NCBI RefSeq assembly: GCF_002797685.1
Contig: NZ_PGFH01000001.1
Span: 1,736,001-1,800,000 of the forward strand
Source of the DNA: Salinibacterium amurskyense
GTDB taxonomy: Bacteria > Actinomycetota > Actinomycetes > Actinomycetales > Microbacteriaceae
Direction of reading: 5' to 3'
DNA length: 64,000 nucleotides
In this document: positions 37,262 to 45,053 of the stretch, piece by piece
How the letters are laid out: every line of letters begins with the position of its first letter
Position numbering within the stretch: position 1 is the stretch's first letter
Notes under the pieces: model-generated
Told to the model about the DNA's origin: nothing
The model's input: only the letters and a program-made list of their open reading frames with translations
Databases searched by the model: none
Translations under genes and position numbers: made by a program

Positions 37262-38661
37262 GCGGTCACCTCAGCAATCCGGTCACCGAGGTGCCGTAGG
37301 CCAGCAGAGTTCGACGATTTCACCAACACCACATCGCCCTCTCGCAGTTCTTCACGCAGCACAGCGTATGCCTCTTCGACACTATCGACGAGTACCGACT
37401 CTCCATCCCACGAACCTTCGAGACCTGCAGCGTTATGGATGTGACGGGCTGCGTGGCCCACCACGATCAGCTTCTGCACGTTCAATCGAACGATCAGGCG
37501 ACCGATGCGGTCGTGCTCTTCGTTGGCGTAGTCGCCCAGCTCGGCGATCTCCCCGAGTACGGCAACAGAACGATTGTTCGGCCCGACGACCTGAACAAGG
37601 GTCTTGAGCGCAGCCGCCATAGAGTCGGGGCTCGCGTTATAGGCGTCGTTGATGACGGTGATGCCCCCGGGAGCTTCCAGAAGCTCCATGCGCCAGCGCT
37701 CAGCGCGGTCAATCGACTCCAACGCCGCTACCGAATCGGTCGGCGAAACGCCCAAGGCGCGGGCCGCCGTGATCGCCGCTAGGGCGTTAGTGACGTGATG
37801 CTCGCCCAGGATGCGCAACTGTACCGGCACTACCGTGTCGTCGACGTGCAGGTCGAAGGCGGTGCCCTTCGCGGTCGCTTGGATGTCGTCGGCCCAGATC
37901 TCAGCGGAGGCGTCGAGCCCGAAGAACGCCACCTTCGCGTCCGTCTGCTGCGCCATAGCCTTGACGCGGCCGTCATCACTGTTCAATACGGCTGTCGCGG
38001 TAGCAGGAAGGCTGGAGACCATCTCGGACTTGGCACGGGCCGTGGCCGCGGCATCCCCAAACTTGCCGATGTGGGCGAGGCCAACCATGAGAACAATGCC
38101 GACATCGGGCATTACGACCGATTGCAAACGAGCGATGTCGCCAATGCCGTCGGCACCCATTTCGACGACCAAATAACGCGTGGAGTCGGTGACGCCCAAC
38201 ATAGTGATGGGAGCACCCACATCGTTGTTGAACGAGCCCTGCGGTGCGACAGTTTCACCGCTGCGCTCAAGAATCGTGCGCAACATGTTCTTTGTCGTCG
38301 TCTTACCGTTCGAACCGGTTACAGCAACTACCTGGAGGTCGCCCTTGTCGCGCACCGAAGCAACGACGAACCGTGCCAGAGCTTGAAGGGCGGCGACGCC
38401 GTTGCTCACGATGATCTGCGGCACGTCGAGTTCAAGGGGGCGCTCAGCGATGACGAGAGCGGCACCGTTCTCAACAGCCTTAGCGGCAAAGAGGTGTCCG
38501 TCGGTCGTTTCGCCACGAAGCGCAAAGAAGATGGATCCCGGAGTGTTCAGTCGCGAATCGGTCTGGACGCTGCTGGCTGGGAGTCGCCGCTGACCGTCGC
38601 TGCCGTCGCTCAGCTCTCCGCTGACGGCGGTGGCAATCTCGGCAAAACTCAGTTCGATCAC
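37258..38661 (-). CDS. murF: UDP-MurNAc-tripeptide--D-Ala-D-Ala ligase
   Basis: A 467-residue Mur ligase. The GTG at 38661 is preferred because GGAG lies 8 bases upstream; the longer frame would overlap ftsI from a TTG. MurF-specific features are [20 protein letters not shown], the ATP site [35 protein letters not shown] and [19 protein letters not shown]. These separate it from MurE, which no frame here resembles. It directly follows ftsI, so the usual murE between them is missing. It adds the terminal D-Ala-D-Ala dipeptide. Confidence 0.95.
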   Translation of the reverse strand: MIELSFAEIATAVSGELSDGSDGQRRLPASSVQTDSRLNTPGSIFFALRGETTDGHLFAAKAVENGAALVIAERPLELDVPQIIVSNGVAALQALARFVVASVRDKGDLQVVAVTGSNGKTTTKNMLRTILERSGETVAPQGSFNNDVGAPITMLGVTDSTRYLVVEMGADGIGDIARLQSVVMPDVGIVLMVGLAHIGKFGDAAATARAKSEMVSSLPATATAVLNSDDGRVKAMAQQTDAKVAFFGLDASAEIWADDIQATAKGTAFDLHVDDTVVPVQLRILGEHHVTNALAAITAARALGVSPTDSVAALESIDRAERWRMELLEAPGGITVINDAYNASPDSMAAALKTLVQVVGPNNRSVAVLGEIAELGDYANEEHDRIGRLIVRLNVQKLIVVGHAARHIHNAAGLEGSWDGESVLVDSVEEAYAVLREELREGDVVLVKSSNSAGLRHLGDRIAEVTA

Positions 38662-38696
38662 GTGGGGTGCTCCAGGGTTGATAAACGCGGGGGAAC

Positions 38697-40430
38697 TCAC
38701 CAACGCAACGGCAGATCCGGCCCTGATGTGCTTGAGGGGGTAACACGGTAGGTGGTGAGCGTTTGGGCCATGATGTCGCGGAACGTCGAGGCGATGGCGC
38801 CGGAATATATGCTATCCGGGATCCCGGCAGTCGCGATCACAATGTACTCAGGGTCGTCTGCTGGAGCTAAGCCAGCGTAGGAGATTACAACTTTCCCCAC
38901 GTAAGCACCGTTCTCAGCGACTTGCGCCGTTCCGCTCTTCACAGCGACGCGGTAACCGGGAATCTCAAGATTCGGGGCTGACCCACTCGAGCTATACACC
39001 ATCTCCATCATCTGCAGGGTTTGTTCCGCAGCGGTCTCGGAGATGACTCGCGTGCCTTCGGTCGACGGCGTATCAGTGACGGTACCGTCTGGCCACGTGC
39101 AGCTCTCGACGAGAACCGGAGGCAGTCGGACTCCGTCGTTGCCGAGCGCCTGATACGCGCTCGCCATCTGAATGGATGTCGTGCTCAGACCTTGACCGAA
39201 TTGAACGGCGTAGTTGGTGCGAGCGTCCCAGTCGGCCGCGTCGTACAGGGTTCCACTCGATTCACCGTTAAAGCCGATGCCCGTCGCTTGCCCCAGGCCA
39301 AACTTTTCGAGGTAGTCGTGGCGGGTGGCAGCGTCGAGCAAATCGGTGTACTGCGCAATCGCGGTATTCGAGGACTCGACCAGCGCACCCGCAAGGGTGA
39401 GGCGTTGATCCTCGTGATAAAACGAGTCGCTGATAACGCCGCCACCGTTGGTGAGCTCAAGCGCGTAGGGCGAAACAACCTGCGTTCGCTGGTTGGCCAC
39501 TCCCGCGTCGATGAGGGATGCCGCCGTCAATGCCTTGACCGTTGATCCTGGTTCGTACGGGGTACTGAACGCACGCGAGCCCAAGGCTCCGCGGTCAGCA
39601 AGATTGACATCGTTGGGATCAACCGTCGGCCAATCGCTCACGGCAAGCAGGTGGGCATCGCTGACGCGCATAACAACACCGGTCGCCCAAGTCGCACCGA
39701 GAGATTCGGCAGTCTGCGCCATCCGCTGCTGCACGTAGAACTGGAGGTCACGATCAATTGACAGCGCGAGGGTGCCGCCGTCTTGAGGCGCGAGCGTTTC
39801 TACGGCACTGCCCGGCAGAGCAACACCGTCTTCACCACGGGCATAACTCGCTTCGACATCGGTGCCGGCGAGGCACTCGTCCGCAGTCAGTTCGACTCCG
39901 GCCTGCGGCCCATCTGTACCGATGAAGCCCACGAGGTTGCCGGCGATCTCTCCGTTGGGATAACTGCGCTCCGGATTGAGCTCGTAGTAGAGCCACGAGA
40001 TCCCAAGGTCGGCAACGGCTTGATACTGCTCAAGAGTGATGCTTTTCGCGAGATACTCGAAGTCTGATTCTGGGTTTTCCAGAATCATTGTGAGCATCTC
40101 GTTGGGGTCTCCCCCGATGATGTCCGTTATCTTCTTCAGGTCTTCCAGAACAACCACTGAGGCGTCTTGCCGCAGCAAAGTCACGCGGGGCGAGATGACG
40201 ATGTCGAAGCGCTCAACGCTGTCGGCGAGCACGGCACCTCGCGTGTCAACAATGTCTCCGCGCGTGCCATAGGTGATTTTGGTGAGGGTGCGTTTGGTGT
40301 CAGCTTCGGCATTCAGCGCTTCGGCCTGCACGATCTGCAGATCGATCAGACGCACCATGAAAATGGCGGTCAACACCGTAACGGTGAGGACAACAAACGA
40401 CACTCGAGCGCGAGTAGAGCGTGGTTTCAT
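38697..40430 (-). CDS. ftsI: Class B penicillin-binding protein FtsI (PBP3)
   Basis: A 577-residue septal transpeptidase. One N-terminal transmembrane helix (about residues 8-28, VVLTVTVLTAIFMVRLI) is followed by the PBP dimer domain (GTRGDIVDTRGAVLADS near residue 55) and the transpeptidase domain. Its active-site motifs are EPGSTVKAL (SxxK, catalytic Ser), ESSNTA (SxN) and VKSGTAQ (KSG). It crosslinks septal peptidoglycan with FtsW as partner. GGGGGAGGA precedes the ATG. It lies 28 bases after ftsL. Confidence 0.96.
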   Translation of the reverse strand: MKPRSTRARVSFVVLTVTVLTAIFMVRLIDLQIVQAEALNAEADTKRTLTKITYGTRGDIVDTRGAVLADSVERFDIVISPRVTLLRQDASVVVLEDLKKITDIIGGDPNEMLTMILENPESDFEYLAKSITLEQYQAVADLGISWLYYELNPERSYPNGEIAGNLVGFIGTDGPQAGVELTADECLAGTDVEASYARGEDGVALPGSAVETLAPQDGGTLALSIDRDLQFYVQQRMAQTAESLGATWATGVVMRVSDAHLLAVSDWPTVDPNDVNLADRGALGSRAFSTPYEPGSTVKALTAASLIDAGVANQRTQVVSPYALELTNGGGVISDSFYHEDQRLTLAGALVESSNTAIAQYTDLLDAATRHDYLEKFGLGQATGIGFNGESSGTLYDAADWDARTNYAVQFGQGLSTTSIQMASAYQALGNDGVRLPPVLVESCTWPDGTVTDTPSTEGTRVISETAAEQTLQMMEMVYSSSGSAPNLEIPGYRVAVKSGTAQVAENGAYVGKVVISYAGLAPADDPEYIVIATAGIPDSIYSGAIASTFRDIMAQTLTTYRVTPSSTSGPDLPLRW

Positions 40431-40458
40431 CGGTCCTCCCCCAGAGGGTTCACCTCAA

Positions 40459-41082
40459 TCATCGCGTGACAGGAGCAGGAATCGCGTTATTGGCGGGCTC
40501 TGGCGCGGCGGTCTCTGCTGCGGCTGCCGCAGTGCCCGACGTGGCAGCACCAACGGTCGCAGCAGTTGTAGTCGCAGTCTTCGCAGCGGCTTCTGCAGCC
40601 GCGGCTGCTTCTGCACTCACCAAGGGGACGCCTGAGAGCAACGTGTTGCCGACTAGGCCACAGCTTCCGCCACAGCCAGTGGGATCCGCGCTGCCCGGCA
40701 AACGGAAAACGGATCCGTCGGTGATATCAAGTGAGTACGGCGTCGCGTTAGGAACCATTCCAAAGCCTGCAGCTTGGGCGGCAAGGTTTTGCGAAGACGA
40801 CTGCAAGGACAGCGACTCGAGCAAGCTCTGCTCGGTGCGGATAAGAACCTTCTGCTCGTACTGCAGAGAGTCGATCTGGTACGCACCCTGCGTGACGACA
40901 ATGCTCAGCAACAGCTGGGCGGCAAGGATCACGAAGAAACTGGCAACGGTGACAACGGCATAGAGCATGCGCGGGCGTGCTTTGCGCTGGGCCTTCGTCG
41001 TGGTGACGATCTCGATGTGCGAGGGGCGCCCCGACGGACGGTGCAGCGGTTGTGGCTGTGCATAAGCGAGGTTAGTGCTCAT
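40459..41082 (-). CDS. ftsL: FtsL-like divisome protein
   Basis: A 207-residue bitopic protein at the ftsL position, between rsmH and ftsI. The N-terminal 50 residues are basic and cytoplasmic. One transmembrane helix (about residues 40-63, LYAVVTVASFFVILAAQLLL) leads to a short coiled coil (DSLQYEQKVLIRTEQSLLESL). The C-terminal 75 residues are very rich in Ala and Thr, an extension often seen in actinobacteria. FtsL sequences are poorly conserved, so the call rests on topology and position. The ATG overlaps the rsmH stop by 4 bases. Confidence 0.8.
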   Translation of the reverse strand: MSTNLAYAQPQPLHRPSGRPSHIEIVTTTKAQRKARPRMLYAVVTVASFFVILAAQLLLSIVVTQGAYQIDSLQYEQKVLIRTEQSLLESLSLQSSSQNLAAQAAGFGMVPNATPYSLDITDGSVFRLPGSADPTGCGGSCGLVGNTLLSGVPLVSAEAAAAAEAAAKTATTTAATVGAATSGTAAAAAETAAPEPANNAIPAPVTR

Positions 41083-42032
41083 GAGGTGACTCGCATTCGT
41101 TCAATCGCTCGCAGTCGTACGGGCTTTGCTCTCGGGTTCAGGTCTTGCTCTTCTTGGCTGGCTTGTTCGGAGCCACGGACCAAGAGTTTGAGTTCTGCTT
41201 TGTGCTCGGGAAGCTCGACGGGCAATCCCGCCGGCGCCGTTGAGCGTGAACGGCGCTGCAATTCGCGCTTCACGATCCGGTCTTCTAGCGACTGATACGC
41301 CAGAACGACCATTCGACCGTTCAGGGCCAAAGAATTGACCGCAGCGGGGATAGCGCGCTCCAGAACCGAAAGTTCTTGGTTGACCTCGATACGGAGGGCT
41401 TGAAAAACTCGCTTAGCCGGGTGGCCGGCACGCTGTGCAGCGGCAGGAGTAGCCGCGATGATCAACTCAACCAATTGGGCAGACGTTGTCAGCGGCTGCT
41501 GTTCACGGAACTGAACGATCTTGCTCGCGAATCGAGGAGCGAGCTTCTCGTCGCCATACGCATAGAAGATGCGGCGCAATTCAAGTTCGCTGTAGGTCGC
41601 AAGGATGTGCTCGGCCGTTACCGGCGTCGAGGCATCCATTCGCATGTCTAGCGGAGCGTCTTGAGAATAAGAGAAGCCCCGCTCAACGCGATCGAGCTGG
41701 AGGGATGAGACGCCGAGGTCAAAGAAGATGCCTTCGACTGACGCGATTCCCAATGAATCGAGTGCCTGCGGAATCTCGTCGTAGACAGCATGAACAAAGT
41801 GCGTGCGGCCAGCGAAAGGCTCAAGCCGGCGTCGAGCGATAGCAAGAGCATCCTCATCTCTGTCGACTCCCACGAGCGTGAGGTCGGGGAATCGCTGGAG
41901 GAATGCCTCCGCGTGACCGGCCATGCCGAGGGTTCCGTCAACAAGAACTGCTCCCGGAGCGTTCAGTGCCGGCGCGAGCAACTCAATCGAGCGCTCGAGG
42001 AGTACTGGGGTGTGGATGGTGTTGTCAGCCAT
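41079..42032 (-). CDS. rsmH: 16S rRNA (cytosine-1402 N4) methyltransferase
   Basis: A 317-residue SAM-dependent methyltransferase that modifies C1402 in the 16S decoding centre. The ATG at 42032 gives ADNTIHTPVLLERSIELL at the N-terminus; the frame extends 12 codons more. VDGTLGMAGHAEAFL (SAM site), LVGVDRDEDALAIA, GIFFDLGVSSLQLD, GFSYSQDAPLDMRMD, RRIFYAYGDEKLAPRFA and VLAYQSLEDRIVKR are the family motifs in order. It follows mraZ by 99 bases, the conserved order at the head of dcw clusters. Confidence 0.96.
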   Translation of the reverse strand: MADNTIHTPVLLERSIELLAPALNAPGAVLVDGTLGMAGHAEAFLQRFPDLTLVGVDRDEDALAIARRRLEPFAGRTHFVHAVYDEIPQALDSLGIASVEGIFFDLGVSSLQLDRVERGFSYSQDAPLDMRMDASTPVTAEHILATYSELELRRIFYAYGDEKLAPRFASKIVQFREQQPLTTSAQLVELIIAATPAAAQRAGHPAKRVFQALRIEVNQELSVLERAIPAAVNSLALNGRMVVLAYQSLEDRIVKRELQRRSRSTAPAGLPVELPEHKAELKLLVRGSEQASQEEQDLNPRAKPVRLRAIERMRVTS

Positions 42033-42131
42033 GGCGTAAGGGCCTAGTTCTTGGATGCTGATCCCCATCCGATTCGACCTGATATCGGGGAAGAAAATCA
42101 GGGCGTTCGGCTGGGAGTCAGCGTCGAAGAG

Positions 42132-42563
42132 CTAGAAGAGTCCCGGAATCACCTCCTCGGTGGTGTTGGCGAAGTCGGCCTCGGTGGCCTCGTAGTAGTT
42201 GTTCCAGGCTTCGGTGTCCCAGATCTCAGCGCGATTACCCGCACCAATGACAGTTAGGTCTCGCCCCAGCCCGGCGTATTCGCGAAGCGAGGCAGGGATG
42301 GTGACGCGGTGTTGCTTGTCCGGCGTCTCTTGATTTGCGCCCGAAAGGAACAGACGCAAGAAGTCGCGACCCTGCTTGCTCGTTACGGGAGCTTTGCGGA
42401 TCGCTTCGTGCATCACTTCGAATTCGCGCTGACTGAAGACGTACAGGCACCGTTCCTGGCCACGAGTGACCACAACACCGGAGGCGAGTTCTTCACGAAA
42501 CTTCGCCGGCAGGATGATGCGGCCCTTGTCGTCGAGCTTGGGGGCGTAGGTGCCTAGAAACAC
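42132..42563 (-). CDS. mraZ: Transcriptional regulator MraZ
   Basis: A 143-residue protein with two AbrB-like repeats: [25 protein letters not shown] near residue 2 and [22 protein letters not shown] near residue 76. Each carries a DxK/HxR-x-x(I/T)-x-PA signature. MraZ binds direct repeats with a GTGG-like core upstream of its own operon and represses dcw transcription in E. coli. Three such repeats 10 bases apart lie at 42604-42628, upstream of its start. It heads the dcw operon. The ATG is preceded by GAGGGGAGGG. Confidence 0.96.
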   Translation of the reverse strand: MFLGTYAPKLDDKGRIILPAKFREELASGVVVTRGQERCLYVFSQREFEVMHEAIRKAPVTSKQGRDFLRLFLSGANQETPDKQHRVTIPASLREYAGLGRDLTVIGAGNRAEIWDTEAWNNYYEATEADFANTTEEVIPGLF

Positions 42564-42603
42564 GGCGCCCTCCCCTCAATCTCCGGCCCGGATTCTGGTT
42601 GCC

Positions 42604-42635
42604 TCCACTTTACTCCACTTTCAACCACATATCTA
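42604..42635 (-). promoter_or_regulatory. MraZ-box array (three GTGG repeats) and candidate -10 of the dcw operon
   Basis: On the minus strand GTGG occurs three times with an exact 10-base period (CCAC at 42605, 42615 and 42625 on +), as GTGGT, GTGGA and GTGGA separated by TGAAA and GTAAA. A TAGATA -10 candidate (42635-42630) lies just upstream, so the boxes would cover the transcription start and leader, as MraZ boxes do in E. coli. Confidence 0.7.
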
Positions 42636-42661
42636 AGGTTTTCGACGAAGTCGCGTGAAAG

Positions 42662-42670
42662 TTATCCACA
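42662..42670 (+). promoter_or_regulatory. DnaA-box-like site TTATCCACA
   Basis: A perfect match to the consensus DnaA box, about 27 bases upstream of the candidate mraZ -10 element. No dnaA, dnaN or AT-rich unwinding region is near, so it is not an origin. Confidence 0.6.
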
Positions 42671-42717
42671 GATGCCAGTAAATACAAGGACTTTCGGGGT
42701 GGAGGGAAATGGAGCAA

Positions 42718-42726
42718 TTTTCCACA
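42718..42726 (+). promoter_or_regulatory. DnaA-box-like site TTTTCCACA
   Basis: One mismatch from TTATCCACA, in the same orientation, with 56 bases between the start points of this and the site at 42662. Confidence 0.4.
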
Positions 42727-42756
42727 TTGGGGAGCAATCAGCCCTGTTCAGGGCAC

Positions 42757-42787
42757 AAAAAAAGGACCAGCCCGAAGGCTGGTCCTT
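42757..42787 (-). terminator. Rho-independent terminator after the DUF3040 gene
   Basis: AAGGACCAGCC (42762-42772) and GGCTGGTCCTT (42777-42787) form a perfect 11-bp stem with a CGAA loop, followed on the minus strand by seven T residues. Confidence 0.9.
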
Positions 42788-42809
42788 GAAAGTGGAGTAA
42801 GCGGGAGTG

Positions 42810-43193
42810 CTAGCTGCGGCCGTCCTGGCGGCGATCCCAACGCTGGTTGATGGTGTCCATGAAGGACGAACCACGCTTCGGTGAACGCCCCGCCGAAGCC
42901 GGAGAGATATCCGGTTCGGTCTCGGCAGCACCGGAACGAGAAGGAGACACAAACAAGAGGACTCCGGCGAACATCACAACGAAACCGAGAACTCCAATGA
43001 GTGGCTGCTGAATGATTACGCCGGTAAGCAGCGCGATGATTCCAGCGACGCCTACCAAGACGCCAATAACCATCATTCGATAGTTGGGCTTGCCTTTGCG
43101 AGGACTGACTGCGCTGACGAAATCGGCGTCGTTTTGATAGAGGCTGCGCTCCATCTCATCGAGGGCCCGCTGCTCTTGCTCTGAAAGCGGCAT
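42810..43193 (-). CDS. DUF3040 membrane protein
   Basis: A 127-residue protein of the actinobacterial DUF3040 family. It opens with PLSEQEQRALDEMERSLYQNDADF, the family signature, then has two adjacent transmembrane helices (about residues 46-65 and 70-88) and a polar tail rich in Arg and Ser. Function is unknown, but the gene sits just upstream of mraZ in many actinobacteria (Rv2169c in M. tuberculosis). GAGGGGAACGGA precedes the ATG. A TACTAT -10 candidate lies about 45 bases upstream in the divergent gap with idsA. Confidence 0.9.
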   Translation of the reverse strand: MPLSEQEQRALDEMERSLYQNDADFVSAVSPRKGKPNYRMMVIGVLVGVAGIIALLTGVIIQQPLIGVLGFVVMFAGVLLFVSPSRSGAAETEPDISPASAGRSPKRGSSFMDTINQRWDRRQDGRS

Positions 43194-43254
43194 TCCGTTC
43201 CCCTCTCTCTGGGATTTACGGCTAGGTCTCTATAGTACGCCCCGATTCACTAGG

Positions 43255-43260
43255 TAGGCT
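43255..43260 (+). promoter_or_regulatory. Candidate -10 (TAGGCT) for leaderless idsA
   Basis: TAGGCT is followed by 6 bases and the GTG at 43267. No ribosome-binding site is seen. Confidence 0.4.
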
Positions 43261-43266
43261 AGACGA

Positions 43267-44385
43267 GTGCCTGAGAGTAACCAGTTAGTTGACCTTGTCC
43301 AGCTGAAGATTGACGAGTTTCTGAGCGAAAAGCGCAGCGAGCTCGAAGCGATCGCCCCCGAGTTGACAGCCCTCACCGATGTGGGAGGTTCCCTTCTTGC
43401 CGGCGGCAAGCGCTTTCGTGCTCTCTTTTGCTACTGGGGGTGGCAGTCGATAGCGGGACTGGCTTCGCCACAGGACCCCTTCGCTGACGAGACCGACAGT
43501 CACGACCTCACCGGAGTGCTGCTCTCCGCCTCGGCGTTGGAACTTTTCCATGCAGCCGCGCTCGTCCACGACGACATCATGGACCGCTCCGACACCCGCC
43601 GTGGCGCCCCCTCAGCCCACCGACGCTTTGAGGGCATGCACAACGAAGGCGGCTGGAGCGGCAGCGCCGAAGCCTACGGCGAGGCCTCCGCGCTTTTGCT
43701 CGGTGACCTCCTGCTCGGCTGGAGCGACGAACTTCTCGGTCGAGGCATCGCCACACTTCCCCGCCCGTCAGCTCTTGCGGCGCGCAAGGAGTTCATGACC
43801 ATGCGCACGGAGGTCATGGCAGGCCAATTCCTCGACATCCACGATGAGAGCGCCTGGGCTAGCTATCCCGAGTCCGAGGCCCTTGAACGCGCTCAGCGAG
43901 TACTGATTTACAAGTCGGCCAAGTACAGCGTTGAAGCACCCCTGGTACTCGGTGCAAGCCTCGGAGCGGGCAGCGACGAGCAGTTAGCATCGCTCCGCGC
44001 CTTCGGCTTGCCGCTCGGAGTCGCGTTCCAGCTGCGCGACGACGTTCTCGGAGTATTTGGAGATCCCGAAGTCACAGGCAAGCCGGCCGGCGACGACCTT
44101 CGCGAGGGGAAGCGCACGGCAATAATCGCAATCGCACGCCAAAAGCTCTCGGCCAGCGCGAACTCGATCCTCGACGAGCTCCTCGGCGACCCTGACTTGA
44201 GTGACGAGCAAGTCAACATGATTCGCTCCACGCTCCAAGAATCCGGCGCAGTCGACCAGGTAGAGAGAGTTATCTCTCGCAACCTCGAGCGCGCATGTGA
44301 AGCGATTGAGACTGCGAACCTCGCACCGACGGCTCGAGCACGACTTCTTGAGCTCGCTACTGCCGCCACTACGCGTTCGTTCTAA
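43267..44385 (+). CDS. idsA: Polyprenyl diphosphate synthase (geranylgeranyl type)
   Basis: A 372-residue trans-isoprenyl diphosphate synthase. The first aspartate-rich motif is HDDIMDRSDTRRG, the second LRDDVLGVFGDPEVTGKP, with LLAGGKRFRA at the diphosphate-binding start. These enzymes condense isopentenyl diphosphate with allylic primers to make C15-C50 chains, feeding menaquinone side chains, carotenoids or lipid carriers. Exact chain length cannot be read; the bulky residues before the first motif (ALELFHAAALV) suggest a medium chain. It matches the idsA2 position beside Rv2175c in M. tuberculosis. The GTG start lies behind a leaderless-type -10. Confidence 0.9.
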   Translation: MPESNQLVDLVQLKIDEFLSEKRSELEAIAPELTALTDVGGSLLAGGKRFRALFCYWGWQSIAGLASPQDPFADETDSHDLTGVLLSASALELFHAAALVHDDIMDRSDTRRGAPSAHRRFEGMHNEGGWSGSAEAYGEASALLLGDLLLGWSDELLGRGIATLPRPSALAARKEFMTMRTEVMAGQFLDIHDESAWASYPESEALERAQRVLIYKSAKYSVEAPLVLGASLGAGSDEQLASLRAFGLPLGVAFQLRDDVLGVFGDPEVTGKPAGDDLREGKRTAIIAIARQKLSASANSILDELLGDPDLSDEQVNMIRSTLQESGAVDQVERVISRNLERACEAIETANLAPTARARLLELATAATTRSF

Positions 44386-44393
44386 GGGCTGAG

Positions 44394-44431
44394 GCGTCCG
44401 CTTATTCGCGTCAACGCGGGTGAGCGGACGC
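44394..44431 (+). terminator. Terminator after idsA
   Basis: GCGTCCGCT (44394-44402) pairs with AGCGGACGC (44423-44431). A nested CGCGT/ACGCG hairpin fills the loop. It lies between convergent idsA and the Rv2175c-like gene. Confidence 0.65.
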
Positions 44432-44508
44432 GATCGCCCTTCATCTCATCACGCGAGGCCGCCGAGCAGAATCGCGACTATGGCACGAGGCGCAAAGAGA
44501 AAACGCGC

Positions 44509-44850
44509 TTAGAAGCCGAGCGCCTGAGCGACGCGACGTACTTCTGCCTTACGCCCGGCGCGTAGTGCCTCCACCGGAGAGACTCCCAAGCTCGGCTCGC
44601 TCGAGAGCAGCCAATTCATCGCCTCGTCAGAGCTGAATCCCGCGTCAGACAAGACGACAACGGTTCCCTTTAGTTCACGCAACGGAGCGCCATTAGCGAT
44701 GAAGACATCGGGAACTTGCCAGACGCCATCAATCTTGCTGGCGAGCAGGGCGCCCTCTTCAATAAGGCGGCGCACTTGGCTCACCTTGAGCCCGAGGAGC
44801 TCGGTGAGGTCTGGAACAGTAAGCCAGTTGGTGGTGGGTGATTCATTCAC
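44509..44850 (-). CDS. Rv2175c-like DNA-binding protein
   Basis: A 113-residue protein matching the Rv2175c family. A winged helix-turn-helix covers about residues 8-55 (WLTVPDLTELLGLKVSQVRRLIEEG) and the family's C-terminal domain covers 56-113 (LRELKGTVVVLSDAGFSSDEAMNWLLSSEPSL...). In M. tuberculosis Rv2175c binds DNA weakly and is phosphorylated near its N-terminus by PknL, whose gene is adjacent. Here two Thr residues (6 and 7) lie in the flexible start and could serve the same purpose; this is inference. The start is GTG, 6 bases after CAGTCT, a possible leaderless -10. It is transcribed away from the LysM and kinase genes. Confidence 0.88.
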   Translation of the reverse strand: MNESPTTNWLTVPDLTELLGLKVSQVRRLIEEGALLASKIDGVWQVPDVFIANGAPLRELKGTVVVLSDAGFSSDEAMNWLLSSEPSLGVSPVEALRAGRKAEVRRVAQALGF

Positions 44851-44964
44851 ACGTTAAGACTGCCACGTCATTGCGGGAAAACCTGACAGTTCGCACGGCA
44901 TCCGCACATATTCATTAGTGAACTTAGGTAACACCAGTCACATCAGTCACTCCTGCCACAATGG

Positions 44965-44993
44965 TTGACACTAGATCGCTTCTGTGACAACTT
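44965..44993 (+). promoter_or_regulatory. Promoter of the LysM gene (TTGACA-17-CAACTT)
   Basis: TTGACA (44965-44970) is a perfect -35 hexamer; CAACTT (44988-44993) follows after 17 bases as a -10. The predicted transcription start is near 45000, giving a leader of about 50 bases. Confidence 0.6.
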
Positions 44994-45000
44994 TGGAGCG

Positions 45001-45017
45001 GTGATCTCAGTGATCAC
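45001..45017 (+). promoter_or_regulatory. Palindrome GTGATC-N5-GATCAC at the LysM gene start of transcription
   Basis: A perfect 6+5+6 inverted repeat lies directly at the predicted transcription start of the LysM gene, about 37 bases before the ATG, a position suited to a repressor. The regulator is unknown; the half-site is not the usual Crp TGTGA. Confidence 0.45.
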
Positions 45018-45053
45018 ATACACCTTCTCGGGGCCGGGAGCAGGAAGAACGAC

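Noticed and set aside
38697-40430. FtsI with a KSG motif instead of KTG as a sign of drug resistance
   Set aside because: KSG is a normal variant in septal class B penicillin-binding proteins, including E. coli PBP3.
42662-42726. A replication origin at the DnaA-box-like sites
   Set aside because: Only two boxes are present, with no dnaA, dnaN, gyrase genes or AT-rich region. A regulatory role is more plausible.
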